From NCBI RefSeq assembly GCF_000275865.1, contig NZ_CM001555.1:2072967-2136966 (forward strand): 64,000 nucleotides of DNA, given 5' to 3'. This DNA comes from Methanofollis liminatans DSM 4140 (lineage in GTDB: Archaea > Halobacteriota > Methanomicrobia > Methanomicrobiales > Methanofollaceae). The notes beneath the pieces were generated by a model, which saw only the letters and a program-made list of their open reading frames with translations, was not told the DNA's origin and did no database searches. Position 1 is the first letter of the stretch. The number at the start of each line of letters is the position of its first letter. The translations under genes and the position numbers were made by a program. This document shows positions 36,961 through 44,720 of the stretch, one piece after another.

Positions 36961-37193
36961 TTCCCGTCACCTTTTGTATAGAGTTTCTCTCCCAGGCGCC
37001 CGCTGCAGCCCCCTCTGCAGGAGACTGCAGCATATGGCGAGGATACATTCCCGAAGATATCCACAACCTTTCCAACTGGCTTGAGGCGCCTATCGAGCAC
37101 GTCACCATAGAGGCGGGGCAACTGCGCAGCGTCGCATCTGAGGATCAGCGTATGAGAACCGCAAATTTTAATAATGGGCCCCACCAGTTTCAA
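36939..37193 (-). CDS. gar1: H/ACA ribonucleoprotein subunit Gar1
   Basis: Gar1 binds Cbf5 in H/ACA RNPs that make pseudouridine in rRNA. The 84-residue beta-barrel protein starts at a TTG ([20 protein letters not shown]) and has the core phrase [22 protein letters not shown] split here over two strands. It overlaps tfb by 22 nt, a gene pairing common in euryarchaea, so both are made from one mRNA. Confidence 0.9.
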   Translation of the reverse strand: MKLVGPIIKICGSHTLILRCDAAQLPRLYGDVLDRRLKPVGKVVDIFGNVSSPYAAVSCRGGCSGRLGEKLYTKGDGKWQKSKN

Positions 37194-37230
37194 TAGAATA
37201 CCCCATAAGAACTCCCCCTCAGGTGGAGTG

Positions 37231-37242
37231 ATATTTATAAAT
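37231..37242 (-). promoter_or_regulatory. TATA box of the gar1-tfb operon
   Basis: Minus-strand ATTTATAAATAT, centred about 43 nt before the TTG start at 37193; predicted transcription start near 37210. Confidence 0.5.
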
Positions 37243-37287
37243 GGGAGTTATCAATATTTAAAGATATCGACAAAATATAAATACGGA

Positions 37288-37944
37288 TCATCTCCCGAGT
37301 AAATCCGAAACAATTTTTAGGGATAGTGATCTCGTAACTTCTTCCTCTGTTAGCCCTGCCCCGCGTGCTACTGCCACTTTTGCCTCTCGGCCGAGAAGGT
37401 CGGAGGGCGCATGGGCATCCGAGTCCACCACGATCATGCAGCCCGCCTCCCGCGCCGCCACCGCCACATAACCGTTCGTCCGGTTATGCCCGTTTCGCGA
37501 GGTGATCTCAAGAGCGACCCGGTTCTTCGCGGCGAGACGTGCATCCTCAGGGGTGATGAATCCCGGATGAGCAAGGATGTCCACATCGGCACAGGAGCAG
37601 GCGGCATGATTTGTACCCGGGGCGACCGGTTCCACCGGCGACTCGCCATGCACGACGACAATGTCTGCTCCCTCATCGCGTGCATAGGCTGCGAGTTCGG
37701 CGATCTCCTCCGGGGGGACGTGGGTGATCTCCACCCCGCTGAGGAGACGGACGCCATAGCGCGCGGCGCTCTTCCTCAGGCATGCGGTGGCGGCGATCAC
37801 CTGCGCGATATTCGTGCAGTCGACGTGATCGGCGATGGCGACGATCTCGTAGCCGAGCACGCTGAGGCGGCGGACCAGCTCGATGGGGAGGAGTTCGCCG
37901 TCGCTCATCGTGGTATGGGTGTGCAGGTCGTAGAGCCCGCTCAT
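37288..37944 (-). CDS. PHP-domain phosphoesterase-like protein
   Basis: 218 residues with PHP-family metal-binding motifs: DLHTHTTMSDG at the N-terminus, AIADHVD, GVEITH, DILAHPGF and VVDSDAHAPSD. Family members hydrolyse phosphoesters with two or three metals; archaeal copies are often annotated histidinol-phosphatase-like, without proof. It overlaps srp19 by 4 nt and is downstream of it, so expression is coupled. Confidence 0.88.
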   Translation of the reverse strand: MSGLYDLHTHTTMSDGELLPIELVRRLSVLGYEIVAIADHVDCTNIAQVIAATACLRKSAARYGVRLLSGVEITHVPPEEIAELAAYARDEGADIVVVHGESPVEPVAPGTNHAACSCADVDILAHPGFITPEDARLAAKNRVALEITSRNGHNRTNGYVAVAAREAGCMIVVDSDAHAPSDLLGREAKVAVARGAGLTEEEVTRSLSLKIVSDLLGR

Positions 37945-38213
37945 CGCTTCACCTCAATGGCCTGCGCCACCTTCCTTATGACCTCGCCCTTCGGTTCAGT
38001 GCAGGTCACCGCCACCCGCCCCTCACGTTTGTGCCAGTGTGCCGGGTGGTGTTTCTCCTCGACCCGGTAGGGATAGCCGCATTTTTTCAGTGCTGCTTCG
38101 AGTTCCATGAGAGTGAGGCTCTTTACGGCTCGGCCCCGGGGGACGCGCCGCCCCTCAGCCCGCTTCAGCCCGGCCTGAAAATAGCAGGGATAGAGGATGC
38201 ACAGACGTTCCAT
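37941..38213 (-). CDS. srp19: Signal recognition particle 19 kDa protein
   Basis: SRP19 binds 7S RNA helices 6 and 8 and promotes SRP54 loading. The 90-residue protein has the family features: N-terminal CILYPCYFQAGLKRAEGRRVP and HHPAHWHKREGRVAV. The ATG at 38213 lies 27 nt from a palindromic TATA box, so the mRNA is probably leaderless. Confidence 0.92.
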   Translation of the reverse strand: MERLCILYPCYFQAGLKRAEGRRVPRGRAVKSLTLMELEAALKKCGYPYRVEEKHHPAHWHKREGRVAVTCTEPKGEVIRKVAQAIEVKR

Positions 38214-38236
38214 TGTTCATTAGGTAGATGGTGAAT

Positions 38237-38244
38237 CTATATAG
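38237..38244. promoter_or_regulatory. Self-complementary TATA box shared by srp19 and hypB
   Basis: CTATATAG is identical on both strands and its centre lies 27-28 nt from the first base of both divergent start codons (38213 minus, 38268 plus). A purine-rich BRE-like stretch (GGTGAAT) precedes it on the plus side. Confidence 0.6.
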
Positions 38245-38267
38245 CCATCTCCCTCATACCCATCTGT

Positions 38268-38915
38268 ATGCACCACATCGACGTCAGGATCGAGAAGGAT
38301 GTGTACGCGGCGAACGACCGTCTCGCCGCTGCCAACGCTGCCCACTTGAAGGAACACGGGGTCAGGGCGTTCGACCTCCTCGGTGCGATCGGATCGGGGA
38401 AGACGGCCCTGATCGAGCGGCTTGTGCCCCTCCTCGCCGCCCGCGGCCTTGCAGCCGGGGCAATCGCCGGCGATGTCTATGGCGACGACGATTTCAAGCG
38501 GATCGTGGCCCTGGGCATCCCGGCCGTCAACGCCAATACCGGGACCGAGTGCCACCTCGACGCCCACCTCGTCGAGCACGCAATCGACCACCTGCCTCTC
38601 GACAAAATCGACGTGCTCTTCATTGAGAATGTCGGCAACATGGTCTGCCCGACCGACTTTGCCCTCGGGGCCGAGAAACGGATCGTCATCGTCTCCTCGA
38701 CCGAGGGCGACGATGTGGTGAACAAGCACCCGATGATGTTCCGCGGCGGTTCGATCGGCGTCATCAACAAGACCGACCTCGCCCCGCTGGTTGGCTGCAA
38801 TATGGACCGAATGGAGGCGGACATGCGGCGGTACAACCCGGAGATGAAGGTATTCAGGACAAATATGAAGACCGGCGAAGGCGTTGCCGCTCTTCTCGAC
38901 GCCATTATCGAGTGA
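38268..38915 (+). CDS. hypB: Hydrogenase nickel-incorporation GTPase HypB
   Basis: HypB is a SIMIBI-class GTPase that, with HypA, delivers Ni to [NiFe] hydrogenases, needed for hydrogenotrophic methanogenesis. 215 residues: P-loop LLGAIGSGKTALI (~38-50), metal/dimer region AGDVYGDDDFKRI, the Ni/Zn-site HxD segment CHLDAHLVEHA, FIENVGNMVCP (switch), and NKTDL (G4). No N-terminal CxxCGC or His-rich tail. No other hyp genes nearby. Confidence 0.94.
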   Translation: MHHIDVRIEKDVYAANDRLAAANAAHLKEHGVRAFDLLGAIGSGKTALIERLVPLLAARGLAAGAIAGDVYGDDDFKRIVALGIPAVNANTGTECHLDAHLVEHAIDHLPLDKIDVLFIENVGNMVCPTDFALGAEKRIVIVSSTEGDDVVNKHPMMFRGGSIGVINKTDLAPLVGCNMDRMEADMRRYNPEMKVFRTNMKTGEGVAALLDAIIE

Positions 38916-38938
38916 TCGGATTTAAATCCGATGAGCCA

Positions 38939-38950
38939 GAATATATATAG
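38939..38950 (+). promoter_or_regulatory. TATA box of the S8e gene
   Basis: GAATATATATAG predicts a start near 38971 and a leader of about 30 nt that contains the SD GAGGTGAT (38991-38998). Confidence 0.6.
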
Positions 38951-39001
38951 CACTCTGATAGGGATTATCGGTCTCACAGAACGAACACCTGAGGTGATAC
39001 T

Positions 39002-39379
39002 ATACAGTGGCAAGGTAGATCAGTCCGGCGCCTGACCGGCGGAAGGAACCACCTGGCGAGCGGCAAGAAGCGCTTTGAGCGCGGTCGCGCACCGGCGGAA
39101 ACACATGTAGGCGAGAACAGGAACCGGCTTATGCGGGTTCACGGCGGAGACGTGAAGGTACGGGCGCTGCGTGCGAATGTCGCCGCAGTCTCGAGCCCCT
39201 CGACCGGCGAAACAAAGAAGGTCGCCATCCAGACCGTAGAGGCAAACCCGGCAAACATCAACTATGTGCGCCGGAACCTCCTCACCCGCGGTGCGATCAT
39301 CAGGACCGAGATCGGGCGCGCACGGATCACAAGTCGCCCCGGACAGGACGGCGTCGTCAACGCGGTCCTGATCGAATAA
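39002..39379 (+). CDS. rps8e: 30S ribosomal protein S8e, apparent ATA start codon
   Basis: The 125-residue product is a complete S8e: MQWQGRSVRRLTGGR-like N-terminus, basic middle (LASGKKRFERGRAPAETHVG) and conserved C-terminal LTRGAIIRTEIGRARITSRP. The codon in the start position, directly before CAG TGG, is ATA at 39002; the only upstream in-frame codons back to a TGA at 38990 are GGT, GAT and ACT. An excellent SD, GAGGTGAT, ends 3 nt before the ATA. The next in-frame ATG (39131) would delete 43 conserved residues. Either AUA initiation or a base error/variant must be assumed. Confidence 0.88.
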   Translation: MQWQGRSVRRLTGGRNHLASGKKRFERGRAPAETHVGENRNRLMRVHGGDVKVRALRANVAAVSSPSTGETKKVAIQTVEANPANINYVRRNLLTRGAIIRTEIGRARITSRPGQDGVVNAVLIE

Positions 39380-39401
39380 CCCTTTTTTTGTTTCGCTACT
39401 T

Positions 39402-39740
39402 TTATGGCCGGATATAGGCGTAGCCCTCGGCCTGCCGCCGCACAATCTCCCCGACACCAGAGGGCACCACCCGGATCGCCCGCGGAAAATCATCCCGTGT
39501 AAATCCAAGCGCCCGCATACTGTTGGCGCATACCGCAAACTGGACACCCTGCTCCACATATTCACGAAAAAGGCCGGCGTACTGTCCGGTGAGAAGAAAA
39601 GCCTTCACCCCTTCGCTGTTCGCCACCACTTCGACGACAACGGATCCGCCGAGGTCATCGAGAAGGTTCCTGACATTCGCAAAGACAAGGGGAACCTTTG
39701 CCAGCTCGTCGAGATGGAAGATCGTCCGGTAACCGTTCAT
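39402..39740 (-). CDS. DsrE-family protein
   Basis: 112 residues of the DsrE/DsrF-like fold (FHLDELAKVPLVFANVRNLLDDL, VVEVVANSEGVKAFLL, VQFAVCANSMRALG). The cysteine in FAVCANS is at the position of the sulfur-carrying Cys in active family members. Such proteins handle persulfides or act as unknown small oxidoreductase partners. Divergent from the next gene; no sulfur-relay genes adjacent. Confidence 0.82.
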   Translation of the reverse strand: MNGYRTIFHLDELAKVPLVFANVRNLLDDLGGSVVVEVVANSEGVKAFLLTGQYAGLFREYVEQGVQFAVCANSMRALGFTRDDFPRAIRVVPSGVGEIVRRQAEGYAYIRP

Positions 39741-39908
39741 GCGTCAGTTCACTCCCGTGGCCGCCGTGCCGGCGGCAGGTCAACGTCCACCCCTACCATG
39801 CCGCCCCATATCCACCTTTCGCTTCGTCGGGGTTGCGATGCCTTCCTGGTGGCTGACTCCTGTGCGGACGATCAGCAGAGATTATCTGATCCTGTTGCCC
39901 ATACGTGT

Positions 39909-40334
39909 ATGATGCGCAGAGTATACTACCGGTTTCCCAGCCGTTTCGATCTGAACTTCACCATCGGCGAGCCGTTCGCACGGGCGATCGGGCGGATCGC
40001 CGCCCTTCACCGCACCCATACCAACCAGAGACGCGGCGCCGACCTTTACAAGCACGATATTCTTCTCGAGATCGCCGACGATCGGACACGCTTTCTCCCG
40101 GTGGACCTCCTGCCGCGCCTTGCCGACGAGGTGACCGAGTCCGCGGATTTCAGGATCTCGATCCACGAGACGCTTCTGCGGGCCGAAGGACGTCGCCCGG
40201 TCTCAGAGATCGTCTTTCTGGTCAGGATCGTCGATCGGGGGGCGCAGTCAGAGGTCTTTGTCGTCAAGGAAGGAACAGCCGGTTCGATGGACGCACTCGG
40301 CCTGAAAGATCTCCTGAAGGGTGCCTGCGAGTGA
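39909..40334 (+). CDS. Conserved hypothetical protein (141 aa)
   Basis: The start is placed at the ATG-ATG at 39909/39912; a longer frame to 39714 would run into the divergent DsrE gene and has a low-complexity Arg/Ser N-terminus. The product (MMRRVYYRFPSRFDLNFTIG...) is a basic alpha/beta protein without recognised motif. It overlaps the next gene by 4 nt (GTGA), so the two act as a pair. Confidence 0.6.
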   Translation: MMRRVYYRFPSRFDLNFTIGEPFARAIGRIAALHRTHTNQRRGADLYKHDILLEIADDRTRFLPVDLLPRLADEVTESADFRISIHETLLRAEGRRPVSEIVFLVRIVDRGAQSEVFVVKEGTAGSMDALGLKDLLKGACE

Positions 40335-40792
40335 GCCTGAAGGTCACGGTCGCCGCCCCTTTCAAGCAGATGCACCGGGGCGATCTCGACAAAAACCAGT
40401 TCGTTTTTTTCCTTGCTCTGGACAGGAAATGGATGAATGTCGATCAGGCACATACGGTCTTGCGTCTTGCCGCGTCTGCAGGGCTTGTCAGGATTGAAGG
40501 GGGGAAAATATCGCCGCTCTTCGATGTCTCCTCGGTTTCGATCCCCCTCGGCTTCAGGCCGGGAGAGGAGATTTTCGCCGCCCCAGATCCCTGTAGCGAC
40601 CTCGTGGCGCGGATCGCCAGGGAGACCGGGCAGAAGGAGCAGGAGGTGGTTGCCGCGATGAACCGGACGATCGAGGAGTTTGATGGGAACCTGAGAGTGG
40701 AAGCTGCTGCTGTGCTGCTGGCGCGGACATACGGGGTCGGGTGGTCCGACCTCCTGCCTGCACTCCGCGAGAATCTTCTCAGGGAAAAATAG
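40331..40792 (+). CDS. DUF2240-like archaeal protein (153 aa)
   Basis: A GTG at 40331 overlapping the previous stop starts a 153-residue protein (SLKVTVAAPFKQMHRGDLDK, FVFFLALDRKWMNVDQAHTV). The pattern of N-terminal APFK, a predicted winged-helix (NVDQAHTVLRLAASAGLVRI) and C-terminal helices matches my recollection of DUF2240. Function unknown; a nucleic-acid-binding role is possible. Confidence 0.6.
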   Translation: MSLKVTVAAPFKQMHRGDLDKNQFVFFLALDRKWMNVDQAHTVLRLAASAGLVRIEGGKISPLFDVSSVSIPLGFRPGEEIFAAPDPCSDLVARIARETGQKEQEVVAAMNRTIEEFDGNLRVEAAAVLLARTYGVGWSDLLPALRENLLREK

Positions 40793-40800
40793 GATATTTT

Positions 40801-41199
40801 TTAATTTTCTGCTGCTTCGGCCTTGCCGAGGAGTTCGTCCATGGACTTTTCGCCATAGGCTGCGACGACCGCGTTGATCTGGACGAAGTCCTGCGTGATC
40901 TCGTTACCGCGAATAGTCTTTCTCCTCCGCTCACCCTCATGCTCAGGGTGGAAGCCGAACCCCTTCGAGAGAAGGATCTTCCTGCGGCCTGCACCCGGCA
41001 GGTCTTTGCGTGCAGCGATCCCGGTCCGGTCGGATCCCCCGGTAATCTGAAGGCTGTATCCGGCAAGGCCGAGAGCCGCGCCCTCGACCTTGTCCCCGAT
41101 CTTCTTTCCGACGAATGCTGATGCTGCCGCCCCGCTCGCCTCAATATTGTAGGCGCGGCCAGCTTTTCTGTCAGATACGACAACTTTGAAATCGACCAT
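40801..41199 (-). CDS. rps6e: 30S ribosomal protein S6e
   Basis: 132 residues with S6e hallmarks: MVDFKVVVSDRKAGRAYNIE, GKKIGDKVEG, GGSDRTGIAARKDLPGAGRRKILL and RRRKTIRGNEITQD. The ATG at 41199 has the SD AAGGAG and a TATA-like ATTTTATAG about 50 nt upstream. It lies downstream of aIF5B on the same strand but seems to have its own promoter. Confidence 0.94.
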   Translation of the reverse strand: MVDFKVVVSDRKAGRAYNIEASGAAASAFVGKKIGDKVEGAALGLAGYSLQITGGSDRTGIAARKDLPGAGRRKILLSKGFGFHPEHEGERRRKTIRGNEITQDFVQINAVVAAYGEKSMDELLGKAEAAEN

Positions 41200-41269
41200 T
41201 ATCTCTGGCTCCTTCTCGACCTGATGCTATCAGACGTGTCTATAAAATTGGGTACTCGTATATTAAATA

Positions 41270-43078
41270 CTACTTGCCCCAGAAGGGCTCGTCCTTCCTC
41301 CGCATCGCGGTGTACTCCTCGAGCACCTCGCGCATGCCCGGCTTCAGACTCCCGAGCATCTCCTTTTCCAGCACTTTTACGTGATGTTCCGGGATATCCG
41401 CAAAGAGTTCGTCATTCTCACTGATCTGCCGCCCGATCGTCGGGCCCTCGATGGAAACTGCAACTTCCGCTCCAGCCTCCGCTTCAGAGACGTTTTCTCC
41501 CCGGACCTGAATATTCTTCAGCTGCCCGATCCGTTTGCCGTCGCGGCGCACCAGATAAACGCCGTTCCTCAACTTGCCGCCGAGCACCCTGACACCGACG
41601 ACCGCCGGGTTGCTCTGGCGAAAGACACAGCCCTCGAGGATGGATATTTTCGCCGGCAGCACGATGTGTTCGAAGCGCTGGGCCTCGATCCGGCGCTGCT
41701 GCTCCTTAACCCATTCGGTGTAGTCTTCGATGAGCCGATAAATGATGTCACCCGAGAAGAGCGTGACCTTGTTCGAGGGGTCTTTGAGGATCTCGACGGC
41801 GTCAGGAAGGATCGGCGTATTGAATGCGAGAAGAACAGCGTGGAATGGATCCTTCACGGTCCCGACCTCAATCAGGTCGTGGCGCGAGACCGGACCAACC
41901 TCGGCTTTCCTGATCCCGATCCCATGATCTTCGAGCTCCTTTGCAAGGGCTTCAAGGGCGCCGATGGTGTCGGCTTTGATGAAGATCCCCTCATCGACAA
42001 GATTGACGTGGATCTCCTCGACCTCGCGGCGCACCTCCTCGTTGATGGCGTCGCGCCCTGCCGGGTCAGGAATCACCCTGAGGGGAGAACCTGCGATCAC
42101 GCCCTCGAGGTGGGGAGCAGAGACTTTGATCCCGGCAGCGGCCGTGACGGACTTCACCCGTTCGAACTTCTCCTCAACAAGGATCTCAGACATCGGTCTC
42201 GGTTTGAGGAGCGAGCGCACCTTCGGGTTGATCACTCCTTCGGCAGTGGCGACGGCGATCTCGTCGCCGACCCCGATCACGCCGTCGTACAGGATCACGT
42301 CGAGGGTCATGCCAAGCCCGCGCTCCTCCTTCACCTCGAGCACCGTACCAATACCGGGACCGTCGACCGATACTGCAAGGGCATCGGTCATATAGCGCTG
42401 GGCGAGACCGATGAGCATCATCAGGAGGTCGGGCACCCCTTCGCCGGTGATCCCCGAGACCGGGACGATGGCGATATTCCGGGCGAAGTCGCTCACCCGA
42501 TCGAAGCGTTCGCAGTTGAACCCCATCTCTGAGAGTTTGCCGATCAACTCGTAGGTCCTGGTCTCGAAGACCTGCTTCACCCGATCGCCCTGGGTCGCAA
42601 ATGTGGTCTTGAAGGGTGCGTTCTGGTTTACCCGCCAGCCGTGGATACGGTCGATCTTGGTGGCGGCGACAACGAAGGGCGTACGGTAGGTGCGGAGAAT
42701 CTCAAGCGCCTCGATGGTCTGGGGCTGGAAGCCCTCGTTGATGTCGACGACCAGGATTGCCATGTCTGCAAGGGCGCCGCCGCGTGCCCTGAGCGTCGTG
42801 AAAGCCTGGTGGCCCGGGGTGTCGATGAAGAGAAGGCCGGGAACATTGATCTGGAGGTTCTTGAGGGCTCCGCTCATCCGCGCAATGGCATCGAGCGGGA
42901 CGAGCGTCGCCCCGATGTGCTGGGTGATCGCCCCGGCTTCGCCGGCAACGACCGAGGAACCCCTGATCCAGTCGAGAAGGGAGGTCTTCCCGTGGTCGAC
43001 ATGGCCGAGCACACAGACGATCGGCGTCCTGATCTTCGAACCTTCACTCTCTTTCTCTGCCTTTTTCTTCTTTGCCAT
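41270..43078 (-). CDS. infB: Translation initiation factor aIF5B
   Basis: aIF5B is the GTPase that joins ribosomal subunits at initiation. 602 residues: a short Lys-rich N-terminus, G1 GHVDHGKT (25-32), G3 DTPGH, ATKID in the G4 position, then domains II-IV and a C-terminal helix region (ISILEGCVFRQSNPAVVGVR, GPTIGRQI). Start 43078 (GGGAG SD) gives the typical archaeal length; the upstream in-frame extension to 43261 is Arg/Pro-rich and unlikely. Confidence 0.95.
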   Translation of the reverse strand: MAKKKKAEKESEGSKIRTPIVCVLGHVDHGKTSLLDWIRGSSVVAGEAGAITQHIGATLVPLDAIARMSGALKNLQINVPGLLFIDTPGHQAFTTLRARGGALADMAILVVDINEGFQPQTIEALEILRTYRTPFVVAATKIDRIHGWRVNQNAPFKTTFATQGDRVKQVFETRTYELIGKLSEMGFNCERFDRVSDFARNIAIVPVSGITGEGVPDLLMMLIGLAQRYMTDALAVSVDGPGIGTVLEVKEERGLGMTLDVILYDGVIGVGDEIAVATAEGVINPKVRSLLKPRPMSEILVEEKFERVKSVTAAAGIKVSAPHLEGVIAGSPLRVIPDPAGRDAINEEVRREVEEIHVNLVDEGIFIKADTIGALEALAKELEDHGIGIRKAEVGPVSRHDLIEVGTVKDPFHAVLLAFNTPILPDAVEILKDPSNKVTLFSGDIIYRLIEDYTEWVKEQQRRIEAQRFEHIVLPAKISILEGCVFRQSNPAVVGVRVLGGKLRNGVYLVRRDGKRIGQLKNIQVRGENVSEAEAGAEVAVSIEGPTIGRQISENDELFADIPEHHVKVLEKEMLGSLKPGMREVLEEYTAMRRKDEPFWGK

Positions 43079-43282
43079 CTCCCGCGCCCCCTTATCTCCG
43101 GGCCCCGATTCCGGGAAATCCCGTGTATGTGCTGATCTATTAGGGTATGCACCCCTATTAATGCTCTCCCGTGCCCGCGCGGGGCTGCCGGATGGGGCAT
43201 CAGGGGCCTGATTTCGCCTGCGTGCCCCCGGTTCATCCGATAGGTTAATCTGTGGAGTCATACAACATTTTAAGAGTATTTT

Positions 43283-43355
43283 GCCGGGGTGGGGTAGTTG
43301 GTCATCCTAGGGGACTGTGGATCCCCCGACCCGGGTTCGAGTCTCGGCCCCGGCC
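43283..43355 (+). tRNA. tRNA-His (anticodon GTG)
   Basis: 73-nt cloverleaf: acceptor GCCGGGG/CCCCGGC, anticodon stem GGGGA/TCCCC with loop CTGTGGA, T stem CCGGG/CTCGG with loop TTCGAGT, discriminator C73 as required for His. The base before G1 is T, so the extra G-1 is not encoded and must be added after transcription. A T-rich stretch (about 43359-43366) follows as a terminator. Confidence 0.95.
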
Positions 43356-43440
43356 CTCTTTCTTTTTGAAAATTCTGTTGAATCCGATCGCTCTGTTCTT
43401 TGCCCCGGTATCATCAGATTGTCTGGTCTGGCGTGCGTAT

Positions 43441-44631
43441 TCAGCGCCTCCCCGCTTCCATCATCTGTTTCGCCTGGAAGAAAACGGGCAGGGCCAGGAT
43501 CTGCGCCCCTGCAGCGAAGCCGATAACGAGCGGAATTGAGACCCCATAGGCCCATCCGAGAACGACGCTGCCCAGAAACCACCCCGCCCCATAAATCGTG
43601 TTGAAGATCCCATAGGCCAGAGCGCGCTTTGAGATATGGGTGTAATCGGCGATTGCCGCACGCATTACGGTTTCCTGGATGCCCATTGAGGCCCCCCAGA
43701 GGGCGGCACCGGCGAGCGCCCATAAAGGAGAGAGACTGAAGGCGAGAAAGGGGACGGTGATGCCGATCAACGGGACGGCAGCGAGCACAGAGAGACCGAC
43801 ACGGTCGTAGACCCGCCCTGCGGCGAGGGCGACCACGGCGTCGACACCCATCGCAACGGCATAATACAGGGGGATCTGCGCTCCCGGGACGATGCCGGTC
43901 GTCGCAAAGTGGTAGGCGACGAGCGGGAAGGCGACAAAGCCGGCCATGGTGAGGGCGGTGAAGATCCCGTAAGGGACGAGGGCCCGGGTGGGCGGGGCCT
44001 GCGGCGCCGGTCTGGTTGCAGTCTCGATCGCCGCCGGTGCCGGCGCCCTGCTCCTGGTGAGGGTAAGGGCGAGCATCATCATGGCGAAGGGGATGAGCAG
44101 GAGGGCAAATCCGACCCTGTAATCGCCACGCAAAAAAAATGCGGTTGAGAGGATGACAGGACCGATGACCGCACCGATCTGGTCGAGGGCCTCGTGGATG
44201 CCAAACCCCCAGCCCCGCCCGATGCCTGCCGTCACGTTCGAGAGGATCGCATCCTTTGCCGGTGCCCGGATCCCCTTCCCGATTCGTTCAAGGATGAACA
44301 GGAGGGCGGCCACCTCCCATGAACCGGCAAGGGCAAGGAGGGGCACGGCGATCAGCATGCCGTAGCCAAGGAAGGTGAACGTCCAGTAGCGGCGTGTGGC
44401 GTCGGCAAGGCGGCCTGAGACAAGGCGGAGAGCGTAGCCGAGAAACTCCCCCAGCCCTGCCACGATCCCAACAACAAGCGCCGATCCCCCGAGGGCAAAC
44501 AGGTACGGGCCGGTAACGCTCCGCGCCCCCTCATAGATGATATCACCGAAGAGGCTTACAAGGCCAAAGAGCAGGATGATCAGATATGCCGCCCTCCGAT
44601 CGAAGGGCGCGGGCGGCGTGGCCTGTGTCAT
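43441..44631 (-). CDS. MFS transporter
   Basis: 396 residues, about 12 membrane helices, with the MFS loop motif GRLADATRRYW between helices 2 and 3 and a symmetrical GRVYDRVG between helices 8 and 9. Many Ala/Pro residues in the central loop (~190-215). Substrate unknown; drug/proton antiport is the usual role of similar archaeal proteins. TATA-like GTATTTATTATG lies about 35 nt before the ATG. Stands alone. Confidence 0.88.
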   Translation of the reverse strand: MTQATPPAPFDRRAAYLIILLFGLVSLFGDIIYEGARSVTGPYLFALGGSALVVGIVAGLGEFLGYALRLVSGRLADATRRYWTFTFLGYGMLIAVPLLALAGSWEVAALLFILERIGKGIRAPAKDAILSNVTAGIGRGWGFGIHEALDQIGAVIGPVILSTAFFLRGDYRVGFALLLIPFAMMMLALTLTRSRAPAPAAIETATRPAPQAPPTRALVPYGIFTALTMAGFVAFPLVAYHFATTGIVPGAQIPLYYAVAMGVDAVVALAAGRVYDRVGLSVLAAVPLIGITVPFLAFSLSPLWALAGAALWGASMGIQETVMRAAIADYTHISKRALAYGIFNTIYGAGWFLGSVVLGWAYGVSIPLVIGFAAGAQILALPVFFQAKQMMEAGRR

Positions 44632-44720
44632 GGTCAGCAGAGGGGCATTCTGCCGGTCTTACATAATAAATACGTCTGCTGATCGGCGACCGCAGCCCCT
44701 GCCACCAATAAAAAAAGGAG

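Noticed and set aside
41381-42532. Long open frame of about 380 codons on the plus strand
   Set aside because: Antisense to aIF5B, with no domain and no SD.
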